Positions 26,819 to 35,724 of a DNA stretch of 64,000 nucleotides are shown piece by piece. Position 1 is the stretch's first letter; every line of letters begins with the position of its first letter. Both the position numbers and the translations under genes were made by a program. The notes beneath the pieces were generated by a model, which had not been told where the DNA came from, did no database searches, and saw only the letters and a program-made list of their open reading frames with translations. Origin of the DNA: Novosphingobium sp049354825 (GTDB taxonomy: Bacteria; Pseudomonadota; Alphaproteobacteria; Sphingomonadales; Sphingomonadaceae); contig NZ_CP186480.1 in assembly GCF_049354825.1 (NCBI RefSeq), positions 2,604,001 to 2,668,000 of the forward strand, given 5' to 3'.

Positions 26819-27748
26819 TCAGGCCGCGGCAGCGAGGGCCCTGGGCGCAACCCGTTCGACAAGCGTGCGCAGCTCGGCATGCTCGGCCTCGGTCATCGAC
26901 GTCAGCGGCGATCGCACCGGCCCGGCATCGCGGCCCACGACCGTGCAGCCGGCCTTGACGATCGAAACGGCGTAGCCTGCCGAGCGGTTTCGCAGCGCGA
27001 TGTACGGCAGCACGAAATCGCGCAATTGCTTGAGCACTTCGGCGCGATCATCGGCCCGCACCGCCTTGTAAAAGGCCAGCGCCCATTCGGGGATGAAGTT
27101 GAAGATCGCCGACGAGTACGTCGTCACGCCCATGGTCAGGTACGGCACGGCGAACGTCTCGGCAGTGGGAAGGCCGCCGATATAGGTCAGCCGGTCGCCC
27201 ATGCGGGCGTAGATGCGGGTCATCAGCTCGATGTCGCCGATCCCGTCCTTGTAGCCGACCAGGTTGGAGTTGCGCTCGCACAGGCGGGCCAGGGTCTCAT
27301 CGGTGACGACGGCTTTGTCGCGATTATAGACGATCACGCCCTTGCCGGTCGCGCGGCAGACCGCCTCGATGTGCGCGGCCAGGCCTTCCTGGGTCGAGTT
27401 GACCAGGTACGGCGGCAGCAGCAGCAGGCCATCGGCGCCCGCGGCCTCGGCATCGCGGGCGATCCCGACCGCAATCGCGGTGCCGTAGCCGCACCCCGAG
27501 ATGACGGGCACCTTGCCGTTCGTTTCGGCCACAGCGGCCCGTACAACAGTGTCAACCTCGCCCGGGGTGAGCGAAAAGAACTCGCCCGTGCCGCCGGCGG
27601 CGAACAGGCCGGCCAGATCGTGCTCCAGCATCCAGGCACAATGCGCGCGATAGCGATCTTCGGCGAAATTGCCGTCGGCATGAAAATGCGTGACGGGGAA
27701 CGACAGCAGACCGCCGCCCAGTTGCCGTGCCATGTCCCGCGGATCCAT
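26819..27748 (-). CDS. kdgD: 5-dehydro-4-deoxyglucarate dehydratase
   Basis: 309 residues of the dihydrodipicolinate synthase/N-acetylneuraminate lyase superfamily (TIM barrel). It dehydrates and decarboxylates 5-keto-4-deoxyglucarate to 2,5-dioxopentanoate. Diagnostic stretches are GGGLLSFPVTHF, FAAGGTGEFFSLTP, the Tyr in VIVYNRD and the Schiff-base Lys in VGYKDGIGDIELM. The ATG at 27748 gives the usual family length; a longer open reading upstream is not credible. It is divergent from uxaC-uxuB with a dyad operator between. Confidence 0.93.
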   Translation of the reverse strand: MDPRDMARQLGGGLLSFPVTHFHADGNFAEDRYRAHCAWMLEHDLAGLFAAGGTGEFFSLTPGEVDTVVRAAVAETNGKVPVISGCGYGTAIAVGIARDAEAAGADGLLLLPPYLVNSTQEGLAAHIEAVCRATGKGVIVYNRDKAVVTDETLARLCERNSNLVGYKDGIGDIELMTRIYARMGDRLTYIGGLPTAETFAVPYLTMGVTTYSSAIFNFIPEWALAFYKAVRADDRAEVLKQLRDFVLPYIALRNRSAGYAVSIVKAGCTVVGRDAGPVRSPLTSMTEAEHAELRTLVERVAPRALAAAA

Positions 27749-27826
27749 CTTCTCGCCCTTTCCCGATCGTCTTTGTCGGCACCGGCTTAGACGGCGGGGC
27801 GGAACGGGTCCAAACCAAAGGCGCGG

Positions 27827-27854
27827 TCGATCGATGCGCGGATTGGCTCGATCA
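27827..27854. promoter_or_regulatory. Dyad operator 3, kdgD/uxaC divergent region
   Basis: The element starts TCGATCGATGC and ends TTGGCTCGATCA, 23/28 identical to 22558-22585 and sharing its first 11 bases with 22506-22516. It lies about 80 bp before the kdgD ATG on one side and about 85 bp before the truncated transporter/uxaC unit on the other, so one regulator can control both arms. Confidence 0.7.
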
Positions 27855-27934
27855 AGAAGCCCCGCGCGGCGGCCAAATGGCGGCGTCATGCGTTCAAGGA
27901 TGATGACTGACACGATCGAGGACCTGGGGCGCTG

Positions 27935-28264
27935 TGCATGGCCGGGCCGGCCTGCATCGGCCTGGTCGGGTCGCCCTACCTGGCGATCGCGCTGTTCTGC
28001 GTCGGCGGCTTCGCTCACCAGATGCTCAACGGTGCGCTCATCACGCTGTGCTCCGACCTGTTCGACAAGCGCGCCGTGGGAACCGCCAGCGGCATGGCGG
28101 GCAGCATCGCATGGATCGGCGGGATGCTGTTTACGCTGCTGATCGGAAAGAGCGCGGATGTGATCGGTTATAATCCCCTGTTCGTCGCCCTCGCAGCGCT
28201 GGACATCATCGGTGCTGCGGTGCTGTGGTCGCTGCTGCGCCACCAGAAAGAGCCGAACGCCTGA
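27935..28264 (+). pseudogene. MFS hexuronate transporter, C-terminal fragment
   Basis: About 108 residues with three or four hydrophobic helices (LVGSPYLAIALFCVGGFAHQ, LFTLLIGKSADVIGYNPLF) matching the last quarter of an ExuT-like carrier. Everything before AGPACIGLVG is missing although the gene still occupies first position in the unit. Its stop overlaps the uxaC ATG (ATGA), so the reading frame may persist because it couples translation to uxaC. A full-length transporter of the same family lies at 22679. Confidence 0.7.
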
Positions 28265-29664
28265 TGCCCCGTCCGCTGACCCTGCACCCCGACCGCATGT
28301 TTCCCGCCGATACGAACGTGCGCGGCATCGCCCGCGCGCTGTATGCCGAGGTGAAGGACCTGCCGATCGTGAGCCCGCACGGCCACACCGATCCGTCGTG
28401 GTTCGCTGGCAACGCCTCGTTCGGGAATGCCACCGACTTGTTGCTCGTGCCCGATCACTACGTGTTCCGGATGCTCTATTCGCAAGGCGTGCCGATCGAG
28501 GCGCTGGGCGTGCGCAACCCGGCCGCGGACCCGCGCGAGGCGTGGCGCCTGTTCGCGGAGCGCTATCACCTGTTCCGCGGCACCCCGTCGCGCTTCTGGC
28601 TCGACTGGGTCTTTGCCGAGGCATTCGGGATCGACGTGCTGCTGGGCGCCGACACCGCCGACCGCTACTTCGACACGATCACCGCCGCGCTGGCCACCGA
28701 TGCCTTCCGCCCCCGCGCGCTGTTCGAACGCTTCGGGATCGAGGTCATCGCCACCACCGAGAGCCCGCTGGACAACCTCGAACACCACCAGGCGATCCGC
28801 GCCAGCGGCTGGGGCGGGCGGGTGGTGACGGCCTATCGGCCCGACCCGGTCGTCGACCCGGAGTTCGAGGGCTTCGGCGCCAACCTTGCGCGCCTTGCCG
28901 AGCTGACGGGCGAGGATACCGCGAGCTGGCACGGCTACCTGGCCGCGCACCGCAAGCGCCGCGCCTTCTTCAAGTCGATGGGCGCGACCAGCACCGATCA
29001 CGGCCATCCGACCGCGCTGACGGCAGACTTGCCGCCTGCGGAGGCCGAGGCCCTGTTCGCGCGCGTCGCCGCCGGCCCGGTCAGCGCCGCCGAGGCCGAA
29101 CTGTTCCGCGCCCAGATGCTGACCGAGATGGCGGCGATGAGCTTGGACGACGGACTGGTCATGCAGCTGCACCCCGGCTCGTTCCGCAATCACAACGCCG
29201 CGGTGTTCGAGCGGTTCGGACGCGACAAGGGTGCCGACATCCCGACGCGGACCGATTACGTCCACGCGCTCAAGCCGCTGCTCGACCGCTTCGGGAACGC
29301 GCGCGATTTCACGCTGATCCTCTTCACGCTGGACGAATCGAGCTATGCGCGCGAGCTGGCTCCGCTGGCCGGGCACTATCCCTGCCTGCGCCTAGGCCCC
29401 GCGTGGTGGTTCCACGACAGCCCCGAAGGCATGCGCCGCTTCCGCCGCATGACGACCGAGACGGCCGGGTTCTACAATACCGTCGGCTTCAACGACGACA
29501 CCCGGGCGTTCCTGTCCATCCCGGCCCGCCACGACCTGGCCCGCCGGATCGATTGCGGCTTCCTGGCCGAGCTGGTCGCCGAGCACCGGATCGAAGACTG
29601 GGAAGCCGCGGAGGTCGCGCGTGCGCTGGCCTATGACCTGGTCAAGCAGGCCTACAAGCTGTGA
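28264..29664 (+). CDS. uxaC: Glucuronate (uronate) isomerase
   Basis: 466 residues of the amidohydrolase-fold uronate isomerase family. It interconverts D-glucuronate and D-fructuronate (or galacturonate and tagaturonate) in the cytoplasm. Visible motifs are VSPHGHTDPSWF near the N-terminus, IATTESPLDNLEHH, VMQLHPGSFRNHN and ARRIDCGFLAELV. Length is standard. Its GTG/TGA junction with the next gene means UxuB is made from the same message. Confidence 0.95.
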   Translation: MPRPLTLHPDRMFPADTNVRGIARALYAEVKDLPIVSPHGHTDPSWFAGNASFGNATDLLLVPDHYVFRMLYSQGVPIEALGVRNPAADPREAWRLFAERYHLFRGTPSRFWLDWVFAEAFGIDVLLGADTADRYFDTITAALATDAFRPRALFERFGIEVIATTESPLDNLEHHQAIRASGWGGRVVTAYRPDPVVDPEFEGFGANLARLAELTGEDTASWHGYLAAHRKRRAFFKSMGATSTDHGHPTALTADLPPAEAEALFARVAAGPVSAAEAELFRAQMLTEMAAMSLDDGLVMQLHPGSFRNHNAAVFERFGRDKGADIPTRTDYVHALKPLLDRFGNARDFTLILFTLDESSYARELAPLAGHYPCLRLGPAWWFHDSPEGMRRFRRMTTETAGFYNTVGFNDDTRAFLSIPARHDLARRIDCGFLAELVAEHRIEDWEAAEVARALAYDLVKQAYKL

Positions 29665-31025
29665 GGCTTTGCGAGGGGACGCTGCCGCAAGTGCCAGAAG
29701 CGGCCGAGCGGTTCGCCTACGACCGGCGCGCGCAGGCTGCGGGCATCGTCCACTTCGGCATCGGCGCGTTCCACCGCGCGCACCAGGCCTGGTACACCGA
29801 CCGGGCGATGGACGGCGGGGACGAGGGCTGGGCCATCGTCGGCGTGTCGCTGCGTTCACCCGGGGTCGGCGAGCAGATGAACCCACAGGATGGCCTCTAC
29901 ACCGTGACCGAGCGCGATGCCGGCGGCGACCGAACCCGCGTGATCGGCGCGGTGCAGCGCGTGCTGGTGGCCGCGGCCGACCCGGACGCGGTGATCGCCG
30001 CAGTCGCCGCGCGCCAGACCCGCATCGTAAGCTTCACCGTCACCGAAAAAGGATACTGCCGCGCTGCCGACGGCTCGCTCGATCCGGCGCTGGCAGGCTC
30101 GGGCAGCCTCTATCGCTTCGTGGCGGCGGGCCTGCGCCGCCGCCATGACGCTGGCCTGCCTGGCCTGACGCTGCTCAGCTGCGACAACCTGGCCGACAAC
30201 GGGCGCCGTCTCGAAGCGCTGATGCAGGAGTACCTCGACCGCCACGATCCGGCCCTGCGCGGCTGGTTCGACAGTGCCTGCACGTGTCCGGCGACGATGA
30301 TCGACCGGATCGTTCCGGCCACGACCGACAAGGATCGCGCCGCGCTGACCGACGCGCTCGGCGGCCTGCGCGACGAAGCCGCGGTGGTGACCGAGCCGTT
30401 CAGCCAATGGGTGATCGAGGACCGCTTCGCCGGGCCGCGCCCGGGCTGGGAGCGCGTCGGCGCCGAACTGGTCGGCGATGTGTCCCCCTATGAAAACGCC
30501 AAGCTGCGGATGCTCAACGGCGCGCACTCGGCGCTTGCCTATCTCGGCCTGCGCAAGGGCTACACGTTCGTCCACGAGGCCGTCGCCGACCCGGAGCTGG
30601 GGACGCTGATAACGGACCTCATGCTGCGCGAGGCGGCCCCCACGCTGAACCCGGCACCGGGCCAGGACTTGGCGGCCTATGCCCGGGCGCTGGTGGAGCG
30701 CTTCGGCAACCCCGCGCTCCACCACCGCCTGATCCAGATCGCCATGGACGGCAGCCAGAAGATCCCCCAGCGCTGGCTGGCGACCCTGGCCGACAATCAG
30801 GCGCAAGGCCGCGCCTGTCCGGCCCTGCTGCGGGCACTGGGCGCCTGGCTGGACCACCTGCGCGGCGCCAACGGCCCGGTCGACGATCCGCGCGCTGAGG
30901 AGCTGGCGGCGCTGGCACAGACGCTCGACCGCGCCGCGTTCGCCGACGCCTTGTTCGGGCCCGGCGGCCTGTTTGCCGCCAGTTGGACGATGACGCCGGC
31001 CGACCGCGCCGTGCTGGCCGCCTGA
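29661..31025 (+). CDS. uxuB: Fructuronate reductase (mannitol dehydrogenase family)
   Basis: 454 residues of the long-chain mannitol dehydrogenase family, which reduces fructuronate to mannonate with NADH. The N-terminal Rossmann region reads VHFGIGAFHRAHQAWYTD, followed by VSLRSPG; the substrate site includes KLRMLNGAHSALAYLG with the conserved Lys-Asn-His set. It starts at a GTG overlapping the uxaC stop. Family membership is certain; choice of fructuronate rather than mannitol or tagaturonate follows from uxaC next door. Confidence 0.88.
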   Translation: MRLCEGTLPQVPEAAERFAYDRRAQAAGIVHFGIGAFHRAHQAWYTDRAMDGGDEGWAIVGVSLRSPGVGEQMNPQDGLYTVTERDAGGDRTRVIGAVQRVLVAAADPDAVIAAVAARQTRIVSFTVTEKGYCRAADGSLDPALAGSGSLYRFVAAGLRRRHDAGLPGLTLLSCDNLADNGRRLEALMQEYLDRHDPALRGWFDSACTCPATMIDRIVPATTDKDRAALTDALGGLRDEAAVVTEPFSQWVIEDRFAGPRPGWERVGAELVGDVSPYENAKLRMLNGAHSALAYLGLRKGYTFVHEAVADPELGTLITDLMLREAAPTLNPAPGQDLAAYARALVERFGNPALHHRLIQIAMDGSQKIPQRWLATLADNQAQGRACPALLRALGAWLDHLRGANGPVDDPRAEELAALAQTLDRAAFADALFGPGGLFAASWTMTPADRAVLAA

Positions 31026-31039
31026 CGGCGACACGGGGG

Positions 31040-31800
31040 TCAGGCGCCCTGCGGTTGGGCCGCCAGGGTAACGAGCTTTCGCTTCAACCACGCCAGGCCC
31101 GCGTCGTTGGCGCGGGTAGCGTGGAACTGCATCATCTCGGTCATGGCCGGCAGGTCGATCGGCGGCTCCACCCTCAACAGCGAAAGCCGCGGACCCATGA
31201 CCCTTGCCAGCCGTTCGTGCATCATCGCCAGGCGGCGAGTGCCCGGCAGCAACCACGGCACCTGGATGAAGGACGGCACCCGCACCTCGATCCGGCGCTC
31301 GACCCCGGCTTCGCGCAAGATGGTCTCGATAAAGGCATCGTTGCCGGCGATCTGAACCGCGATGTGACGGCTCTCCAGGAAGGTCGCCATCGTCAGCGGA
31401 CGCTGCATGACCGGATTGCCCGACCAGCCGACCACGACATGTCGTTCCGCGAACAGCGGTTCGCGGGGGTGGGCCGGGCTGAGGAATTGTTCGAGCGTGA
31501 TCAGAAGATCGATGTCACCGTTGGCCAGCCGCTCGGCGGCGGCCGCGTCGGGCATGAAGATGTCGATCTGCACGCCGGCCGCTTCGTGTTCGAGGATTTC
31601 GAGCAGCGGCGCGATCAGCACGGTTACGATGTAGTCCGACGCGGCGATGCGAAAGCGGCGCCGGCTTGTCGCCGGATCGAAGCCCGCCCCGGACGACATC
31701 AGCGTGCGAAGGTTGCGGATCGCCGCCGCCACGCTTGGCTCGATCTCCTGCGCCTTGGGCGTGGCCACCATCTTCTTGCCATGTGTTCGCCGGCTGCAGA
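31040..31800 (-). pseudogene. LysR-type regulator lacking its DNA-binding domain
   Basis: The effector-binding domain of a NodD/DntR-like LysR regulator is intact (RRRFRIAASDYIVTVLIAPL, GDIDLLITLEQFLSP, HVVVGWSGNP), but the helix-turn-helix is absent. Family-like sequence begins at about HGKKMVATPKAQ, roughly residue 60 of the family, and upstream DNA belongs to a tautomerase gene on the other strand. The open frame reaches 32083 but that stretch is antisense to ligI. It probably once controlled the protocatechuate 4,5-cleavage genes next to it. Confidence 0.75.
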
Positions 31801-31960
31801 GGTCGCGGTCATACCCGGCGGTGCGCGCAAGTCGCTCAGCGTCGAGCACGCGTCGGGCGAGATGAGCTGCGTGCTCGAAACCGATGCTGCCGGGCAGGTC
31901 GTCAGCGCCGCCTTGCTGCGCACTGCCCGCAAGCTGATGGACGGGGTCATCCATGCCTGA
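31800..31960 (+). pseudogene. 4-oxalomesaconate tautomerase (PrpF family), C-terminal fragment
   Basis: Only the last 50 or so residues survive: IPGGARKSLSVEHASGEMSC and ALLRTARKLMDGVIHA, the C-terminal signature of PrpF-like GalD/LigU tautomerases. The rest, including the catalytic site, is missing; the break lies against the headless LysR fragment on the opposite strand. Its stop overlaps the ligI start by 8 bp, preserving the original operon junction. Confidence 0.65.
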
Positions 31961-32822
31961 TCGCATCGTTTCCTGGCTGTCCGAACCGTCCCGGCCGCGC
32001 TTCGTGCCGCCGCCCGGCGCGATCGACGCACATTGCCATGTCTTCGGCCCGATGGCCTCGTTCCCGTTCAGCGCCAAGGCCAAGTACCTGCCTGCCGACG
32101 CCGGGCCGGAAGCGCTGTTCGCGCTGCGCGACCGCCTGGGCTTTTCGCGCAGCGTTATTGTCCAGGCGAGTTGTCACGGTACAGACAATGCCGCGACCCT
32201 GGATGCGATTGCCCGTTCCAACGACACGGCGCGGGGCGTCGCCGTGGTCGATCCGGGGGTTTCGGAGGCCGAGCTCGACGCGCTGGACCGCGGCGGCATC
32301 CGGGGCATCCGCTTCAACTTCCTCAAGCGACTGGTCGACGACGCACCCAAGGACAAATTCCTCGACGTCAGTCGCAGACTGCCGGCAGGGTGGCACGTCG
32401 TGATCTATTTCGAAGCCGACATCCTGGCCGAGCTGCGCCCCTTCATCGACGCGATCCCGGTTCCGGTCCTGATCGATCACATGGGCCGTCCCGACGTTAC
32501 GCATGGGCCGGGCGGCGCGGACATGCGCGCCTTGCGGACCTTGCTCGACAGCCGCGACGAGATCTGGTTCAAGGCGACCTGTCCCGACCGGCTCGACCCC
32601 GCGGGCGATCCCTGGGACGCCTTCGCCGCCGCGGTTGCGCCGCTGGTGGCCGATTACCCGGATCGCTGCGTCTGGGGCACCGACTGGCCGCATCCCAACA
32701 TGCAGGACAACCGCCCGGACGACGGGCACCTGGTCGATATGATCCCTCGCATCGCGCCGACGGGAGAACTGCAACGCAAGCTGCTGGTGGACAATCCGGA
32801 ACGGCTTTACTGGGCCCGTTGA
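31953..32822 (+). CDS. ligI: 2-pyrone-4,6-dicarboxylate lactonase
   Basis: 289 residues of the amidohydrolase TIM-barrel superfamily. It hydrolyses 2-pyrone-4,6-dicarboxylate to 4-oxalomesaconate in the protocatechuate 4,5-cleavage (lignin aromatics) pathway. Nearly every LigI landmark is present: PPPGAIDAHCHVFGPMA, VIVQASCHGTDNAATLDAIA, RGIRFNFLKRLVDDAPKDKF, IDHMGRPD and CVWGTDWPHPNMQD. The gene looks intact, but the deletion upstream probably removed its promoter and its pathway neighbour. Confidence 0.95.
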   Translation: MPDRIVSWLSEPSRPRFVPPPGAIDAHCHVFGPMASFPFSAKAKYLPADAGPEALFALRDRLGFSRSVIVQASCHGTDNAATLDAIARSNDTARGVAVVDPGVSEAELDALDRGGIRGIRFNFLKRLVDDAPKDKFLDVSRRLPAGWHVVIYFEADILAELRPFIDAIPVPVLIDHMGRPDVTHGPGGADMRALRTLLDSRDEIWFKATCPDRLDPAGDPWDAFAAAVAPLVADYPDRCVWGTDWPHPNMQDNRPDDGHLVDMIPRIAPTGELQRKLLVDNPERLYWAR

Positions 32823-32857
32823 CAGCCGGGCGGTCGTGCGCGCCTTTGATGCGGGGA

Positions 32858-35020
32858 TCAGAAGCCGAGCGTGTAATGGCCCTGGGCCGGCACTTTGAAG
32901 CGGATTTCACGCAAACCCGGCGGCGCTTTTTCGGGCTTGATCGTGGCGCCGCAGGCATCGCGAAGGACGGCCGCGCGCCTGGCTGATGCCGGTCCCGACA
33001 ACGCGATCCGCGCGGTGACGCCGGGGGATCCATCGAGGACGAACGAGGCGGCGCCTTCGTTCGGGTGCGTCAGTGCCCGGACGAAGTGATCGCAGAACAG
33101 CAGCAGCGGTGTGCCCTCCAGCCGGTGGAACGCGCGCGTGGCGAATACCATCGCGGCGCCCGAACCGTAGATTTCCTGCCCGACCTGGCCGGCGGGCTGG
33201 CCATCGGGGTACAAGTCCTCGAGCGGGAACGACAGTGCCCGGTCAATATGGCCATTGCGGTTCTCGGTCGCCAGGGCATCCGGCGGCAGCGCGTCGGGGT
33301 AGTAATACCACGCCCGGTCCAGCGCATAGCGGCAGTATTCGTTGACGAGCAGCTTGGCCGCCGGGATCAGGTCGGGCCCGCCTAGGTCGAGGTAGCGCTC
33401 GAACGCCGCGAAACTGTCGAAACATTCGTAGATCGCCATGTACGGCGCGTCCTGCAGGCAGGTTACGGCCATGAAATTGCTGTAATGTTCGGCCAGTGCG
33501 ATCCGGCTTCGCCACATCTGCGAATTGTGGAAGAAGCTGGCCAGGTAGACGTAGCTCTGGCCGAGGTAATCCTTTTTTCCGGTCATCCGCCACAGCCGCA
33601 TGCACGCGGCCGCGCCCCACGCCGTCAGGTTAGCCTGGTAGTTGAGGTGGAACCGCATGCCCTTGGCGGCGTCGATGGCGGCGCGTGCCTCGTCGACGAA
33701 GCGCTGCTCGCCGCTCAACTCGTAAGCCTGCAGCATGACCCAGGCATACATTCCGCCAACGTCCGTCTGGCCCAGGTCGTCTGCGGCCACCGGGGTTATG
33801 ACCTTGAAGGTATCGATCTTGAACTGGATCGGCCACTTGTAGGCAAAGTGGCGCGCAGCCCGGATGCCGAAGTCGACGACCGCGAAAAATAACTCCCGCG
33901 CCCATTCTTCGCCGTCGATTGCCAGGTCGGCGAGGCTGGCAAGGGGACGGTACAAGTACCAGCTGTCGACCGCATCGGCATCCTTGTCGGCACCGACGTC
34001 GGGCAGGTAGCGGCGCAGCGTTGCCAGTTCGGCGTCGCGGAAGCGGCCGATTCCGCGCGCGATCTGGCGTTCCAGCGGATCGCGCCGGCCCTGCCACCGG
34101 CCCCATTCGTGGACCGCGGCCAGGATCGACAGCTGGACCATCGAATCGGGATATTCGGCGGCGGTGTAAGGGTGAAAATAGACTTCGCCGAAATGCCGGG
34201 TCCGCGCTTTCGGGCTGCGGCGAAGGTCCTGCAAGGTGCGCTTGCCCCGATCAATCCAGTCTCGCTGGTCGGGTTCGGGATGATCGAGCCGCTGATAGAT
34301 CGCGCCCAGCATGTCGAGGAATTGCCATGCCGACGCTTCTTCGCTCGCGCGCGGAAAGCGGCGAATGAGGATGAACGCGCGGTTGAGGCAGATCGCCTGG
34401 CCTGCCGGCAGTGCCTTGCTGGCATCGTCGGGCCGCGTCGGGGCCAGGTAGCCAACCTCGGGCCACAGGCCGCCGACCGCGTTTTCCGGATCGGTGCCGG
34501 TAGCGCGAAAATAGGCGTTGAGGCGCGTGAAATCCTGGACGTAGAGGACCTTGCCCAGGTCCGGCTCGTCCACGTCGAAGTAGCACAGGCCAGTGTTGAG
34601 CCGGCGCTGCTGTGCGTCGATCTTTCCCTTTGCCGCGCCGGCCGCGCTGCCCAGAACGACCAGATCGCGCGGCAGGAAGGGAACGTGGAGCTTCTCGCTT
34701 GGCTTGAACACCACTTCGAGCGTCAGCAGGCACGCTTCGGCGGGATCGCGGTCGATCGTGATGCGGTGCCGGCCCAACTCGCTGGTCGCTTCGAACACCA
34801 GCAGATGGTCGTCGCTGTCAACGCGGTTTATTTTGCATTGAGGAGAAAAAAGCGGGGCGCGCCACGCCAGCCCGCATTTGCGCTTGGCGGGGCCAAGGCT
34901 GACCCAGAGATCGGCTTCATGATGAATGGCCGTCAGTTCGGAGTGGCCAATCGCTGCGCGCGCGATGACCCGCCCGGAATCGAGCGCTTGTTCGGCTTCG
35001 ACCAGCGCGATGCAGTTCAT
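32858..35020 (-). CDS. Toroid-type enzyme of unknown specificity, 720 aa
   Basis: An N-terminal beta-rich domain (residues about 1-200) is followed by a long helical region full of aromatic and acidic pairs (GEVYFHPYTAAEYPDSMVQL, AVDSWYLYRPLASLADLAID, YMAIYECFDSFAAFERYLDL), the pattern of six-hairpin glycosidases, lyases or epimerases. There is no signal peptide, so it acts in the cytoplasm. I cannot name the family. It is co-transcribed with a small membrane protein (ATGA overlap) and a hemerythrin. Its last codons end 35 bp past ligI on the opposite strand. Confidence 0.65.
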   Translation of the reverse strand: MNCIALVEAEQALDSGRVIARAAIGHSELTAIHHEADLWVSLGPAKRKCGLAWRAPLFSPQCKINRVDSDDHLLVFEATSELGRHRITIDRDPAEACLLTLEVVFKPSEKLHVPFLPRDLVVLGSAAGAAKGKIDAQQRRLNTGLCYFDVDEPDLGKVLYVQDFTRLNAYFRATGTDPENAVGGLWPEVGYLAPTRPDDASKALPAGQAICLNRAFILIRRFPRASEEASAWQFLDMLGAIYQRLDHPEPDQRDWIDRGKRTLQDLRRSPKARTRHFGEVYFHPYTAAEYPDSMVQLSILAAVHEWGRWQGRRDPLERQIARGIGRFRDAELATLRRYLPDVGADKDADAVDSWYLYRPLASLADLAIDGEEWARELFFAVVDFGIRAARHFAYKWPIQFKIDTFKVITPVAADDLGQTDVGGMYAWVMLQAYELSGEQRFVDEARAAIDAAKGMRFHLNYQANLTAWGAAACMRLWRMTGKKDYLGQSYVYLASFFHNSQMWRSRIALAEHYSNFMAVTCLQDAPYMAIYECFDSFAAFERYLDLGGPDLIPAAKLLVNEYCRYALDRAWYYYPDALPPDALATENRNGHIDRALSFPLEDLYPDGQPAGQVGQEIYGSGAAMVFATRAFHRLEGTPLLLFCDHFVRALTHPNEGAASFVLDGSPGVTARIALSGPASARRAAVLRDACGATIKPEKAPPGLREIRFKVPAQGHYTLGF

Positions 35021-35211
35021 TGGCCTTGCTCGATCCGGTGTGATCGCCAGCGCAGGAACATGCCGGTGATCGACGTTACCATGCCGGCGATAAGCGCCAC
35101 CGCCAAAACCGGTTGTTCAAGCGCCGTCTTGAAGGCGGGTACCGCCAACAGCCCAACGCTAAGCGTGGAGGTGAGGTAACCGGCAGCCTTGAACCGCGAT
35201 GCTTTCTTCAT
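35017..35211 (-). CDS. Small two-helix membrane protein, 64 aa
   Basis: Two hydrophobic segments (YLTSTLSVGLLAVPAFKTAL and VLAVALIAGMVTSITGMFL) joined by a short loop, with a basic C-terminus. A GAGGTC ribosome site precedes the ATG. It is sandwiched between the hemerythrin gene (9 bp gap) and the 720-aa enzyme gene (4-bp overlap). No family recognised. Confidence 0.6.
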   Translation of the reverse strand: MKKASRFKAAGYLTSTLSVGLLAVPAFKTALEQPVLAVALIAGMVTSITGMFLRWRSHRIEQGQ

Positions 35212-35220
35212 TGTGCGACC

Positions 35221-35724
35221 TCAGCCGGCAACGGCCTTGATGGCAGCCAGCTGCGCGGGCGGCAAGCCCCCGGCATCGGCCTGGGCCTGCAATTCCGCCT
35301 TGCGCGCCAGCATCGCGTCGCGCAGCGCGACAAGATCGACGTCGGTCTCGCGGCACTGCGCGAACATCCCCTCGGACGGCATCTCCTCCTCGTGGACGTG
35401 GTGCTTGATGTCTTCGGACAGCACGGTGACCTTCGCGTCGTAGAAATCGTCGTCGGCGTTGCCAGCCATGATGTCGTTGATGAGGACTTTGGCGCCGTCA
35501 TGCTCGACATAGGCTTCATCCAGCGTGTCGTCCTCGACCTTGCCGCGGAAGGCCGGGTAGAAGATTTCCTCCTCGATCTGGGCGTGGATCTTGAGGGCGT
35601 TGCAGATCTTCTCGGCAATCGCCTGCTTGGCGCCGCTGCCGGCCCTCTCGAACTTCTCGAACAAGTCCTCGACCTCGCGGTGGTCGGCCTTGAGCAGGGC
35701 AATCGCGTCGCTAAATTCGGCCAT
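35221..35724 (-). CDS. Hemerythrin HHE-domain protein
   Basis: 167 residues. The N-terminal four-helix bundle carries the iron ligands typical of bacterial hemerythrin-like proteins: His in LLKADHREVEDLF, His and Glu in KIHAQIEEEIFYPAF, and the later HHVHEEE set. Such proteins bind a di-iron centre and respond to oxygen, nitric oxide or peroxide. The ATG at 35724 follows an AAGGAGA ribosome site. The gene is divergent from the oxidase operon at 35956, a context in keeping with oxygen-related physiology. Confidence 0.85.
   Translation of the reverse strand: MAEFSDAIALLKADHREVEDLFEKFERAGSGAKQAIAEKICNALKIHAQIEEEIFYPAFRGKVEDDTLDEAYVEHDGAKVLINDIMAGNADDDFYDAKVTVLSEDIKHHVHEEEMPSEGMFAQCRETDVDLVALRDAMLARKAELQAQADAGGLPPAQLAAIKAVAG

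Noticed and set aside
28998..29189. Short minus-strand frames inside uxaC
   Set aside because: Shadows of a well-defined enzyme gene.
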